Shown here: positions 34,060 to 45,315 of the stretch, piece by piece | Numbering within the stretch: the stretch's first letter is position 1 | Layout of the letters: each line of letters starts with the position of its first letter | NCBI GenBank assembly: GCA_028583685.1 | Contig: JAMXIF010001253.1 | Location: forward strand, 34,182,307 to 34,246,306 | Origin: Petaurus breviceps papuanus | Lineage: Eukaryota; Chordata; Mammalia; Diprotodontia; Petauridae | Reading direction: 5' to 3' | Length of the DNA stretch: 64,000 nucleotides | Notes under the pieces: model-generated | Database searches by the model: none | What the model was told of the DNA's origin: nothing | What the model saw: the letters and a program-made list of their open reading frames with translations, nothing else | Made by a program: the position numbers and the translations under genes

Positions 34060-34535
34060 TTATGTAATTTTCAGGTGATACATATTTGGGAGAGATAATT
34101 CATGTTGCATGACAGAATCAGGATACAAAAAGATTTTGATAAGTTGGAATGATAGGCTAAAAACAAGAAGAAAATTTAGCAAGGATAAATATAAAGTTCT
34201 CCATTTTGGCTAAAAAATCAATTATATAAGTAAAGAATGGGCAAGATTTAACTTGGAAGAAGGTGAGATCTATAGGCTTCAATTGACAACAATCTCAAAT
34301 GTTTATGAAGGAATTTATATAGATGCTAAAAATAAAGCTAAAGTGGTTAATTAATAAAAAGTTTCATTAATAAAAGTATTATCTCTAGATCAAAGGAGGT
34401 GATGTTCTGACAAATGTTCTGGCTTGAGTCCACCTTATTTGCACTTCTATATCTTGAAGGATGATACAACTAAAGAGAGACATTGAAAAATTAGAACTCA
34501 TTTAGAGGAAGGCAGAGTGGTAAAAGACCTGTAAT
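34060..34535 (+). mobile_element. L3/CR1 LINE fragment
   Basis: Sense CR1-clade ORF2 DNA: GATAAATATAAAGTTCTCC, CAATTGACAACAATCTCAAATG, CTAAAGTGGTTAATTAA and GGCTTGAGTCCACC. Strongly diverged. Confidence 0.65.
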
Positions 34536-34544
34536 GCAGCATGA

Positions 34545-34725
34545 TAACATGGAAAGAATACTGGCCCTAGAGTCAAGTTCAAATCCTTTTGAAATTTACT
34601 ATCTGAGTGACCAGGGACATCACTTAATCTCATTGGATCATAGTTTTTCTGATTTGTAAATTGAGGGATTTAGATTAGATGACCTCTGGGATCCCTTTTT
34701 GCTTTGACTTTATGATCTACACCCA
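34545..34725 (+). mobile_element. MIR3 SINE
   Basis: Sense copy: ACATGGAAAGAATACTGGCC, CAAGTTCAAATCC, GATTTAGATTAGATGACCTC. Nearly complete. Confidence 0.82.
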
Positions 34726-34784
34726 TAGCATAGAAGGAATGATTGAGGGGAGCTAGGGAAAAAGTTGTCTTCTTTTTGTTGTTT

Positions 34785-35300
34785 GTCTTTTGTTTTCAAA
34801 ACAGACCCAATGACATAATGGGGTGATGTCTTGACTTGCAGATGAATTAGATTTAAGTGAAGCAGAGTTGTACAAAGTCATCAGCCTCACTGTCTTAATT
34901 CTGTGTCATTGCAGCCCAGCGGCAAGAAAAAAGTCGGCATGAATGGCAGTTAACCAGGATGCAGTGGATGACCTTGACGTCTTCTATATCTGACCAAGCT
35001 CCACAGTGCTCCACAGTGACTGCTTCAGCTGCCTCCATGGCCATTTTAACAAATTGTTCTCATTCACCCATTCTGTCAGGGGGAGTCTTCACATGCTTGG
35101 GGTAGACATCCCTAACTCACTGATGGGTCTGAGGCCTTTCTATTACCCTTAACCTGGTTTAACCCATCTACCAACATGTGGTATGGCCTCTGTGCATTCT
35201 ACAGGTCCTTGGAGACACAGGTAAAAGTTAGGTGAATCAAGTGGACACTAAATATGAATGAGAAGCCCTGAAAAGGTCTCATCAAGCCCTCATACTAGAG
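34785..35300 (+). mobile_element. RTE 5'-type sequence / RTE-derived SINE
   Basis: Starts with the shared module (GTTTGTCTTTTGTTTTC, GATGTCTTGACTTGCAG, TGTACAAAGTCATCAGCC) and continues into GGATGACCTTGACGTCTTC, TGACCAAGCTCCACAGTG and TTCACATGCTTGGGGTAGAC. No reading frame survives. Immediately followed by a solo LTR. Confidence 0.7.
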
Positions 35301-35312
35301 ATACTTGCCCCC

Positions 35313-35850
35313 TGTAATGTTAATGGGATATAAGATTTTCCCTGCCCATTAATAGGCTTCATGTGGTACCCATTGAAGGAAACTTGCTTAGGGGAGGCTT
35401 GCTTGTAGGAAGGCTTTCACATCTTTTGCTAATTTCTAATTAGGCAATAAGTGAAGAGGCTTGTAATGCCTTCTGGCTCTGATTTGGTATTTTGCTTTGG
35501 GGGCTTGCTTATGAGAAGGATCTTGTGATTCCCTGATGGAGATTCTGAATGACCATTATTTTCAGAGCTCCCTGACTGGTCAGATGTAAAGGCTCTCTTG
35601 ATCTAGAGATGTATGTAAAGTGTCCAGTTGATTGAGACAGTTAGAGCCCTGTCTATTGGTCTCTATTTCTCTGCTTGCATTTTCTCTGTTTGTATTTTCT
35701 CTGAAGTTCAGGGTGCTGCCTTTTCCCCTGAACTAGTTAATTTGATTTAAAAAGATTGTTGACCCCTTGAACAGCTATCTTTCCTTGTAAAGCAGATATA
35801 AAAACCTGTGCTAGCACCATCCTGGGTATGCCAGTGTGGTTGCTGCTACA
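35313..35850 (+). mobile_element. Solo LTR (endogenous retrovirus fossil) in a poly-C target
   Basis: Begins TGTAATGTTAATGGG and ends TGCTGCTACA, so both TG and CA ends are kept. Flanked by CCCCC on the left (35308-35312) and CTCCC on the right, consistent with a 5-bp duplication of a C-rich target. Same family as the LTRs at 8.5 and 15.2 kb. No internal region. Confidence 0.85.
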
Positions 35851-35868
35851 CTCCCCCCCCCCCCCCCC
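35851..35868. repeat. Homopolymer C tract
   Basis: CT followed by 16 consecutive C, directly at the LTR 3' border. Long C runs are rare and often error-prone in assemblies. Confidence 0.95.
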
Positions 35869-35924
35869 GAATAAACATACATCCCAGAGTTAATAGGGGA
35901 ATGACAGTAATCCTCAATTATTTC

Positions 35925-36170
35925 AGGCAACATGGTTCAGTGGAAAGTGGCCTCAATTTGGCATCAGATAATGTGAATTTAAACCCAAACTCTGCCACTT
36001 ATTATCTATGTTAAATTGGAATCAGAAGACATCAATTAAAATCCAAGCTCTTCCACTGACCACTTATTTGACCTTGAACAAATCACTTAAAGACTCTGGG
36101 TCACAAATTTTCATCTGTAGAATGAAGGGAATTGACTCAATGACTTCTAAGAACCCTTATGACTCTAAAT
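35925..36170 (+). mobile_element. MIR3 SINE with an internal duplication
   Basis: Sense copy with head ATGGTTCAGTGGAAAGTGGCC and end GACTTCTAAGAACCC. The middle is present twice about 57 bases apart: TTTGGCATCAGATAATGTG ... CTCTGCCACTTATTATC and TTGGAATCAGAAGACATC ... CTTCCACTGACCACTTA. The two halves are diverged, so the duplication is old. Confidence 0.75.
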
Positions 36171-36279
36171 TAATTATTTTTTGGTCCTATTATTCTAGAT
36201 TTTATAAAAAGAGACTGATTCATTTTGTTTTTCAGAGGGCAGTTATTTGCAATTTTTGGAAATCATAATGAGGCAAGCA

Positions 36280-36720
36280 CCACATTAGAGTGAAGCGAGA
36301 AGAGTGGCAATTAGAGATATCCAAAAGTGCAATGAGATGGCGTACAAAGTAGAGAGCTCTTATCACAAGGAGGTTTCAAAGACTTATCTATCAAGAATAT
36401 TATGGAAAGGATGCCTACAATGGAAAGAATTTGGGAATAACTGACCTCTCTATTTCTTTCCAATTCTGAGATTCTATGATGTGATGAATCTGTTGCTCTA
36501 AGGAAGATCTATAGAAAAAAAATTGTGGACTTTCCTGCCTTGCCAACCTCTAAAAATAAGTTTTGTGAGCATCTGTCTGTGATGACTTACCAAGTACAAT
36601 GCCAACATGTTGATGAATGATATTTGTCACAATGTTGTAGTAGAGATTTCTCCTTAGACAATTTGAATAGATAACCCTTGATATTTCTTCTAGTTCTGAA
36701 ATTCTCTGATTATAAATGAT
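36280..36720 (+). mobile_element. Two L3 3' end fragments in tandem order
   Basis: Two successive sense L3 3' termini: one ends near 36480 with CCAATTCTGAGATTCTATGATG, the next near 36715 with CTAGTTCTGAAATTCTCTG. Each is preceded by its own AATG-GG/GGTTTC region. The second follows an A run (36513-36522), compatible with separate insertions. Confidence 0.6.
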
Positions 36721-36819
36721 ACATTGCTAGGGCCTTGATGAAAAGGAAGGATTTCAAAATCATTTTATCAACATATATACATGTATTTGTACAAAATATA
36801 TAGAAAATGAATACAAAGT

Positions 36820-37160
36820 TATTTGGGAGTAGAAGGCACTAGCATGTGGGAGGAATCAGTAATGGCTTCATGTAGAAGGTTAAACTTGACATGAGATTTC
36901 AAGGAAATTAAGGAATTCTAAGTAAAATATTAGGAGGGAGCATATTTTACTTATGGGGAATAACTAGTACAAAAGCACAAAGACAAGAAATAGAGAGGGA
37001 AAGAAAGAAGGCAAGATGCAAGTTGGAAAAATGTATAATAAAACTGCCAACATAGTTTGGTGCCCAGTTGCCAGGGCTTTAAATGTCAAACAAAAGATTT
37101 TTTTACTGGATGATAAAGAGCCATGATAGGGAGCCACCAAAGTCTAATTTGCAGGATAGT
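36820..37160 (-). mobile_element. L2 fragment, antisense
   Basis: Antisense L2 layout: GGCTTCATGTAGAAGG, TTAAACTTGACATGAG, AAAAGCACAAAGACAAG, GGCTTTAAATGTCAAAC and GAGCCATGATAGGGAGCC. Confidence 0.65.
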
Positions 37161-37624
37161 GACCTGTTGTATGAATTTTTACTTTGTCAGCAGTGACTGG
37201 CAAAAGGATGAAAGGGGAGAGAAGACAATTTCAGGTCTGTGTTAAATCCAGCTCAAAGCCATGGGACAGAAAATGGTAGAAAATTAAAGGAGGAGCAGAC
37301 ATTTGGTCAGTTTGGTTAGAATGAAGTGTAATAGTTTGTGGTAAGTCTACAAGGTTAGCTTGGAGTGAAGTTCTTTGAACGTCAGGCTGAGAGAGTGTAA
37401 GGTTATAATTTTTGTTTATATTTGCTTTGCTTTTGTTTAATTGCTGTGTCACCTTGTTGGTCCATATTGAGCTTGATCAAACTAAAGCCCCTCTACTGAG
37501 GGAGTTGTAGGTTGGGTGGGGGCTTTGCCCTAATACAAGTGCTTGAATGCAAAAGAAAGATAGTTACTGGATAGGTCAGCACTGAAGGTCCAAGGGAAGA
37601 GGGTTTACTTAAAGCATCACCAAA
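37161..37624. other. Unassigned intergenic DNA
   Basis: Nothing recognised. The minus frame at 37231-37452 shows no protein features. Confidence 0.4.
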
Positions 37625-37850
37625 TTACCTTATTTCTGAGTTGGAAGAATTTCAGTGGGTGTCTTGTCCAAATAATATATAAAAGGAATCTCTGCTATAA
37701 CTTATCTGACAAATGGTCATCCAACCTCTACTTGAAGAACTCCAAGGAGGGACTGGGGGTGGGGACCCATGACCTATTGAGGAAGCCCATTCCACTTTTG
37801 GATGGTAGAAAAAGGTTTCCATTGCCAGGAAACAGCACCCTGGAAACAAA
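37625..37850 (-). mobile_element. L3 3' end, antisense
   Basis: Antisense L3: TGAGTTGGAAGAATTTCAGTG, TATCTGACAAATGGTCATCC, CCTCTACTTGAAGAACTCCAAGG, CCCATTCCACTTTTGG. Well preserved for the family. Confidence 0.8.
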
Positions 37851-39424
37851 AAGATTAATTGAATGGCTTGAGGATGAAGAGTAGACTGAAACAAAGATAA
37901 TAACAGATGACTACACATGTATCTCATAGTAAAGGCAACATGAACTACCATGAACATATTGTGTAAAACATGGAGAAGGTGTACAAAAATTAAAAGCCTA
38001 TACTCATGGAATAAAAACCTGTAAGACATAATTAAGAAAAGGCATATATTACGTGTTTTATGGCCAGAATTTATCTGAACCTCTTCAATTTTCTTTGCTC
38101 TGGAGATTCTGAGTATACAGTAATGTTTTCTTTGTTACTGTATATGATTCTGACACCATTACTCTGTGGCCCCAAGGGCCATGACTATTGATAAGTCAAA
38201 TGCCAACTATAAACCATGGCCAAACCAATTCTGTCCCATCTATTAATGGTGAAGTTGATTTTTAAAATGTTAATGCTAGACTTTACATTTATAATCAGAC
38301 ACCATAATCCAGTTTACAAGAAAATTTTCTTAAAAATAAGGTCTACCTCTCTTTTGGAAAACAAATGTATGAACACTTGTGTTGAGAAAGCAAACAAAAG
38401 TCACATTTGTTTAACTTGCATTCATGCTGACAATCTATGCAAACATCCACTTAAATTGGAGAGCAACATTTGATTGCATTGATCCATAAAATTTACATAA
38501 CCATCACCACAAATGTTATTTTAGGGGTGGGGAGTCACCATATTTTTAGAAACTGTTTTAATAGTTACCAACATATAATCATGACACCATATGGGCTGGC
38601 ATATTATTTGTCTGAAGGAGACTATTTAAATGAACTTGGCACAAAGCTCTCCAGCATTATGTGAATTAGCTTTTAATGTATTAGACCTGGTTTAGCTTGT
38701 GACCCAGGCTAGTGCATAATCACACCATATAAAAAAGTTAAGTAGGTACTAAAGTGTATAAGATAGGAAGCTTGGGCAGTATAACTCCTCTGTACATTCT
38801 CCAAGCTACAAGCACCACACAGTTGTTTTGTCCTGATATTGTGGTGAACTTCATAATTATACATTTGGTGCTGCTGAGAAGAACCAGTGTATAATTAGAC
38901 AGTTCAAGTAGAATGACACTGGTTACTGATCAAATCCATGCAACTAAATGAGATTAAAATGTATTTAGCACTAATTACATAGAAACACAATAGAATTTAT
39001 TGCTCCTTTTATCCAGAATCTTAAAGTTGCAGGTATAATCTACTATGTTCCTATGTACAGAAGTATCTGTCTTTTCTGTGCAGTATTTCTTTATATGATG
39101 ATTTACTTCATGTATTTTTTTTTGTCTTTTTTAGATACCCGCATTATAAAAATTATTCAGTAAGGTGAATAAAATAAGTTATGGCTAAATCATGGGTAAA
39201 TACTATAAATTTCATGCTTGTTCTTTCAAAGGCTTTCTTTTTTAGTAGTGATAGTTTTGTTGCTTCTACATTTGAGCATGTGCCCCCATACATATATTTA
39301 TTTCCTTGGTTATAAATTACATACATATGCTACCAAAATAATGACATACATTATGCAATATGTGTAAAACCAGAAATATAAATAGAGATAAAGATAAAAT
39401 AACATTTTATCCTAATGTCAATAG
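37851..39424. other. Repeat-poor stretch, candidate conserved non-coding DNA
   Basis: About 1.6 kb in which I recognise no named repeat, apart from the unnamed 230-bp repeat at 38542-38771. Rich in AATTA/TAAT-type words. No open frame above 85 codons. It may contain regulatory DNA, but the sequence alone does not show it. Confidence 0.35.
38542..38771 (+). repeat. Unnamed ancient repeat, copy A
   Basis: Aligns in order and orientation with 50901-51127. Shared words include ATTTTTAGAAAC, ATATGGG, AAAGCTCT, TGTGAAT, AAAGTTAA and GGCACTAAA/GGTACTAAA. Roughly two thirds of positions agree by eye, with one gap of about 25 bases. Confidence 0.55.
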
Positions 39425-39545
39425 GCTCATTCTCTTTCATCTCACTATCAGTCAGTTGTGAATGTTTATAATTCTGCCTATAAAACATCTCTCACATTTA
39501 CCTCCTTTTCACTCACATAGCCACCACTCTAATTACCTCTCTTGA
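39425..39545 (+). mobile_element. L2 fragment
   Basis: Sense L2: CAGTCAGTTGTGAATG, AAAACATCTCTCACATTTACC, CTCACATAGCCACCAC. Truncated at both ends. Confidence 0.65.
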
Positions 39546-39724
39546 AAGTGCATGTATGATTATGGCATTTCTGTTCAGTAAAAGACAATGCTATGAGAGA
39601 GAATGAGAACTCTAAGGTTATAAATCTAGGTGACTGAAAGTATGGTGGTACCCTGGACAGTAACAGAAAAGTTCATAAAAGAGGTGTGTTTGGTGGCAGA
39701 TAGAATGTAAAAAGATCTGTGGTG

Positions 39725-39836
39725 CATATTGTGAATTAGCTATACATGCTCATACTGTGGAATTCACTATATAATACACACATATTGTGAATTGGCTATA
39801 CATGCTCATTCTGTGGAATTCACTATATAATACACA
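39725..39836. repeat. Tandem duplication, two 56-bp units
   Basis: Units 39725-39780 and 39781-39836 differ at two positions. The core is GTGAATTAGCTATACATGC followed by ATAATACACA. A recent local duplication. Confidence 0.95.
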
Positions 39837-40349
39837 CAATGAAAAATGGGAAGGTAAATGGAGCTCTTACTCATTGGTCACTGGTGCTGAGCTAGAGATC
39901 TCCCTCCAAGAGGCATCTGCCTCACCCAGGAGGTAACCTGGGATATTTATTAGAGGTATTTTGGGGGGAGGGGTAAAGAGAGGGAAGAAAAGCTTAATGT
40001 ACCTCCATTACTGATGTCCCTAAATTATTATCTCAGGGTACAAATGTTTAGTACAGATGTGGGGAAGTTCTGAACTTGTGCAGTGAAGAGAAGTTAGCAT
40101 GAAATTAATTTCATGGTAACTTTTTAATGAAATTTGACTGATTTCTGGGATCTGCCCTTCTAGACTCCTTTCAACGCATCCAGAGATATGCAGCAAAGTC
40201 AATGTATTTAGCAATGTGAATAATCAGAACTTGGTGACCAAAAGGCCCTGTATTTTGCATCTTTATCCTTATCAGCATCAACATCATGAATGACACCATC
40301 ATTCCCATAACAGCACAAGCTATCTATATATGATAAGCTATTGAACAGT
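39837..40349. other. Unassigned intergenic DNA
   Basis: Nothing recognised. The minus-strand frame of 64 codons at 40020 shows no features. Confidence 0.4.
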
Positions 40350-41825
40350 GAACTTCACTTCTATACTTGGGAAAACTTTAGAATGGTTAGTTAAAAAGAT
40401 GATTGATGAATATCCAGAAAGGGAAGTAGGAATGAACAAAGCCATCATGGCTTTATCAAGGATAGGTTGTGCCAAACTTATCTTATGACCTGCCCTACCC
40501 CTGGCCCTCTTTTTCAAATAGGATTACTAAATTAATAGAGGCAGAAATATTAAAGAAGAATTAAATTTGTTCTTTTTCTCCAGATGATAGAAGAAACAAA
40601 TAAAAAATGTGTAGAGAAAAGTTGTAGAGAAAAAAGATAGATAGATAGAGAAACAGAGATAGACAGATATATGGTTCACCTACATTTTAAATCTACATAA
40701 CAGATTAATAGACACATTAATAAAAATGTTTGAAAGTTGAAGAGATGAAATATAGTTTACCTAAATTTCAACAAAACTTTTGATAAATTATCATGTAATA
40801 TTGTGTAGAAGATGGATTAGATGGAAATGCAATCAGATGAATTCATAATTGGAGAGATGATTGAACTGAATAAATAGTTCTTAATGGATCCCTATCAACA
40901 TGAAAGGAAGTCTCCAGTGGAATACCCTAGGGATCTTTGTTGTTTAACATTTTAATCAATGACTAGGATAAAGATATAGATGCTATGCTTGTCAAATTTC
41001 TGGATAACACAAAACTACAAGGGATAACTAACACACTGGATAATGAAATCAAGATATGGAAGAATCTTGATAAATTAGGGCATTGTGTTGAATCTAATAA
41101 GATGGAATTCAATAGAGATACATATAAAGTCATGAACTTATGTACAAAATCCCCCAACAACTTTAAAAGTATATTATACATAAAGTGTTGTTAGATAAGA
41201 TTTTTGTTTCTCTTGAGAAAAAATATGGGGGTTTTAGTGGAATAAAAGATCAATTATAATAACAAGTGTGATGTGACCACACAAAAAGCTAATGTGACCT
41301 GGGGCTGCTTTTAAGGGCACAGATTCCCAGAATGGGAAGATAGTTTAATTATATTCTACCCCAATCAGACCTCATCTGTAATACTGTGTTCAGTTCCCAT
41401 GCTCTATGATTCAAGTAAGACGTTGATAATCTGGACAGTGTCTAAATGAGGACACACAAGGTGGCTATGAACATCAAGTGAAGAACCTGCGCATATTTAG
41501 ACAGAAGAGAAAAAGATTCAGGCTTAACATGAAAATTACTTTCAAACTGGTTCTCTTTGTCTGCAGTGGGAAAAAACAAATGACAATGTGTGGAAATTAT
41601 AGAAGCAATTTGACTTACTATAAAAAATGACAGAAAAAATAGAGTTGTTTAAGAATTGGAATGGGTTACCTACACAGGCAGTTGGTTCCCCCTCTTTAGC
41701 AGTCTTGAGACAGAAGCTGAGTGATGATTAGCTGGATATGTCATAGGAGGGATTCCTATGGTGTATACATTTTCTAAGATGACCTCCGCTCTTAACTCTC
41801 AAATCTCAAGATTCTGTGATTATCC
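40350..41825 (+). mobile_element. Long L3/CR1 LINE fragment
   Basis: The plus frame 40985-41194 gives FLDNTKLQGITNTLDNEIKI and DKLGHCVESNKMEFNRD, the CR1-clade reverse transcriptase region downstream of the catalytic DD box. Upstream, CCAGTGGAATACCCTAGGGATC corresponds to the SGVPQGS motif, followed by an INDxD-like stretch. The 3' end closes with the typical GACCTCCGCTCTTAACTCTC ... ATTCTGTGATT. Stops occur throughout. At about 1.5 kb it is the longest L3 in the window. A short (GATA)n lies at 40638-40650. Confidence 0.8.
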
Positions 41826-41992
41826 TTATCCTCTCTTTCACCACCAGGCATTTTGAAAAACATCATGTAGTCATTTTGGCTTATATAAGGAAGAACTTTA
41901 ATTTGCCCCTCTACTTCTGGTGGATAATTATCTAATCTCTGCACCCTTACCACTGTACCTTCCACAGCACATTTTATCCATCCGATACTATC

Positions 41993-41993
<1 letters not shown>

Positions 41994-42067
<74 letters not shown>

Positions 42068-42300
42068 ATCATCATCATCATCCATATATCTGTCTTTGTA
42101 TCCATCTATCTATCATATCTGTTTATCTAGCATCTATCTACCTATCTAGCATCTATCTAGCATGTATATGCACACGTGCATATAAACAATGAACACACAC
42201 ACTCATTATACATATGTATACATCTATGCACACACATTATATGGAGTATCCATATACACATATACATACATACACATATATAATATACACACCTATGTGT
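41994..42300. repeat. (ATCT)n microsatellite grading into CA/TA repeats
   Basis: Pure ATCT for about 72 bases (41994-42066), then (ATC)n, degraded ATCT with CTAGCAT variants, then CACA/TACATA-rich DNA to about 42300. Confidence 0.95.
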
Positions 42301-42319
42301 ATGTGTATTTGTTTTCTAG

Positions 42320-42381
42320 GCTTGTGTATCATATTTCCCTATAAACTGTAAGTGTCCTGAGGGCAGGGGATCATTAAAAAT
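42320..42381 (+). mobile_element. L2 3' end, left part
   Basis: CTATAAACTGTAAGTGTCC and TGAGGGCAGGGG are L2 3' terminal words. The element is cut by an LTR-like insert and resumes near 42803. Confidence 0.7.
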
Positions 42382-42390
42382 AATTATTTT

Positions 42391-42797
42391 TGGATACATT
42401 ATCGCTCCTGGAGGTGACATATTCAAGCCAATTATTTGACACTTTATGTCTGATACAAAAACAAAATCAGACACTTGTAAGTCATTCAACAGTTTATTCA
42501 GCTATAGCAGGCTAATATTTAACAAGGATAGACACTGAGGAGATCTCAAAATGATCGATTGTGATCCACTAGGAAAGCCTCAGGGTCCTTGAGACTTCTG
42601 GCTTCCTTACCTTGTGGGTGAGGAAGTGACATAAATTATCTGAGACCTTATTCCTCTGAGCCAATCACATTAACACAAATACAATCAACAATATCTCTTA
42701 ATATCCCCAATTGGAAATTGAACATTTGGTTTTTAATGCAAATATACTCTCAAATTAACACTGAACCATCTCAGCAATGAGGGGGAAGAAAGATTCA
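42391..42797 (-). mobile_element. Solo LTR-like element inside L2
   Basis: A 407-bp insert with TG...CA ends. On the minus strand it begins TGAATCTTTCTTCC and carries AATAAA (in GCTGAATAAACTG) near 42490, followed by an R/U5-like GTGTCTGATTTTG region. Flanks ATTTT (42386-42390) and AATTT form an imperfect 5-bp repeat, which would fit class III/MaLR-like LTRs. No internal region; old. Confidence 0.6.
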
Positions 42798-42802
42798 AAT
42801 TT

Positions 42803-42905
42803 TTTCCCCCTCTCTCAGTACCAAGTGTAGTGCTTTGCACATGAACACATGACTTGAATTACCACCACAACCACCAGGCATTGAATAAATTTTTGCATAC
42901 ATGAA
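42803..42905 (+). mobile_element. L2 3' end, right part
   Basis: CTCAGTACCAAGTGTAGTGC, TTTGCACATGAA and CAGGCATTGAATAAATTTTTG complete the L2 terminus begun at 42320. Confidence 0.65.
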
Positions 42906-43067
42906 CTTTGCTAATTATATTTAATTGTCCTTGGTGGCAGGATTCATATAAAGAGCCCCACTCTATGGGAATTATTTTAGGACAATTAGACTAATGAAGA
43001 GACACATATGATTTCTATGTTATGTATTTCTGTATGTATATTACATATAAACAGAATAACATAAAAA

Positions 43068-43302
43068 ACAGCTAGGCAGTTCATTGGATAAAGCTCTGGG
43101 CCTAGAGTCAGGAAGACTTGAGTTCAAATGTGACCTCAGACACTTATTGTGTGACCCTGAGCAAGTCACTTAATCTCTGTTTCTCTTAATCTACTGGAGA
43201 AAGAAGTAGCAAACAAGTCCAATATCTTTGCCAAGGGCAATGTGGTCTGCAGGGTCATAAAGAGTTGGACATGCATGAATGACTCAACAACAAGAACAAC
43301 AG
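43068..43302 (+). mobile_element. MAR1-like SINE
   Basis: Sense copy: CAGCTAGGCAGTTCATTGG, GAGTTCAAATGTGACC, GCAAGTCACTTAATCTC, tail CATAAAGAGTTGGACATGC with ACTCAACAACAAG. Full length, including the RTE-like end. Confidence 0.88.
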
Positions 43303-44109
43303 AGAAAGGCATAGAACTATTAAACAGATATCAATATTAAAGTATAGTCCAAAAATGAGGTGATGTTAGTAGTGGAAGAAGGATTGGAATTTGAGCTACC
43401 CTGGAGAGGAAGGAGATTTATAACTTAACAACCACACTATCCAAGCAAAGAGAAGCATTCAGTCTTGACCATGCCCCCAAATGACATCTTTTGCCATGTA
43501 CTGAGCTTCTAATGTATATGGTGGCCATATATCTTGAATTAAAAATTAGGATGCACATATTGACAAAGGGTATTCTTTATATATAAAACCTCATTATAAT
43601 TGTACTTTCTGGGCTTGCACTTTCCACTGTCCTGGATTTTCTGGATTCTGGATGCTTAGATTGGATTCTTAGATTCTTACTAAGTCAATTCCATAATCAT
43701 TTCTTAAGGAGTCTCTCTGTTCAAGTTTTAATTCAATTTTACCCCCTAAATTCAGATTCAGCCTTTCATATTCAATTGTGCATGATGTTGGCAATGCAGA
43801 CACCTTGAAAATCAGTCCCTGACCTCAATAAGCATATATTCTGCTAGAGAGGTACGATATTTATATAGATTAGTGTATAGGTGACATAGATTAGTGAAAA
43901 GGAAGCACCAATACTGACAATGGATTTTAGGGATAAGATTCCCTCTAATTGCTTGTACCTCAACCAAACGTCCTCATTCCCTGCTTTGCTCATGCAGTGT
44001 GTTTCTCAGATCTTTAAGAAAATAATATAATACATTTTTAGCAACTTTTAAACTAGGTTCCTGGATATTTTTATCATTCAGTGCCATGTAAGTCCTAGAA
44101 GGATAAAAG
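43303..44109. other. Mostly unassigned, with an L2-like scrap
   Basis: The only hint is an antisense L2-like piece at about 43800-43860 (CAGTCCCTGACCTCAATAAGC). A repeated GGATTCT/TTAGATT pattern occurs at 43635-43680. Confidence 0.4.
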
Positions 44110-44330
44110 AAAGGAGGGAATCTTCTGGGTACTGTGCTAAGCACTTTTCAAATATCTCATTTGATGCTGCCAAAAACCTTGGCATGTATATACTATTATT
44201 ATTCCCTTTTACAGATGAGGAAACTAAGGAGAAAATGTGGTTAAGTGACTTGCTCAGGGCCACACAGATGAGTTTCTGAAGCCAAATTTGAGCTCACGTC
44301 TTCCTGGGTCCAAGCCTAGAGACACCTGGA
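44110..44330 (-). mobile_element. MIR/THER1-type SINE, antisense
   Basis: Antisense: GTACTGTGCTAAGCAC, CAAATATCTCATTTGATGC, TTTTACAGATGAGGAAACTAAGG, AGGGCCACACAGATGAG. Confidence 0.85.
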
Positions 44331-45054
44331 GTAATGGTATCTTTTGCTTCATTTTTTTCTATCTCTTCAACCTTAGCACTTAGTAAATATTGACTAGTAG
44401 ACTAAGCATGATACTACCATGAAAAATTTGAAAGAACAGTATAACAATGTTCCTTTTCCTTCAGTTCAGTAACTGATCTTCTCAAGAACTACACTTCCAT
44501 TTCTTCTCCTTAGATGCCATGTTGAAATTTTGGAAAAAAAAATACTTGGCTTTTAATCACATTACTATGTTCAGTCCCCAGCTCTGCCACTTATTATCTG
44601 TTATTTCCTTGATCCTTTGTTTCCTCCTCCTTAAAAACTTATATACACACCTTACCTTAAAACTACCTTAAAGGATTCTTGTAAAGAAAGTCTTGTGTGA
44701 TGTTATTTATAGAGATCAACTATGTTTATTACAAGTACCAGTGCTTTGGCTTGGCTGATGGTTATAACTGGCAAAATGTTATTGAGCTAATTGCATCTAG
44801 AGACTCATTAATCAAAAGGATTAGCATAGATACTCTCTCGTGACTTCACCTCCTCTTATTGCCAACTGGATGTAGATCATACCTTTATGATTTCGCCATC
44901 CAGTGATGCTTGTTACACAATATCTGTCAGACTGTATGTTTATATGTAACTGTGAGAAAAGTGCTGAATCTCATGAAAAAAGTGCTTTTTGTGGCTATAT
45001 GTCCACTGGATTACCTGAACATGGGATGCTGTGATGATGATCACATAATATTTA
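44331..45054. other. Unassigned intergenic DNA with an L2 tail scrap
   Basis: An L2-like end (CTTAGCACTTAGTAAATATTG) lies near 44370-44395. The rest is unrecognised. Confidence 0.4.
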
Positions 45055-45315
45055 CTGGCATTAATATATGACTTCAAGGTTTGTAACATGTTTTTCCTCC
45101 ATGATCTCATTTGATTCTTGTAAAAAAAATCTTACCAGGTAGGTGTAACAAGTGATTATTCTCCTTTTATAGATAAGTAATCTAAAGTTAATTCAGATAA
45201 ACTTGACTTTTTGCCCATGGTTGCCCTGTTAGAAAGTATTAAAGGAAGCATTTAGAATCCAGTGCTTTCTGACTCTAGTTCCATCACTCTATCTACAGTG
45301 GCCCTGCCTCTTATA
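45055..45315 (-). mobile_element. MIR/THER1-type SINE, antisense
   Basis: Antisense: CATGATCTCATTTGATTC, CTTTTATAGATAAGTAATC, CAGTGCTTTCTGACTC, diverged but in the right order. Confidence 0.7.
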
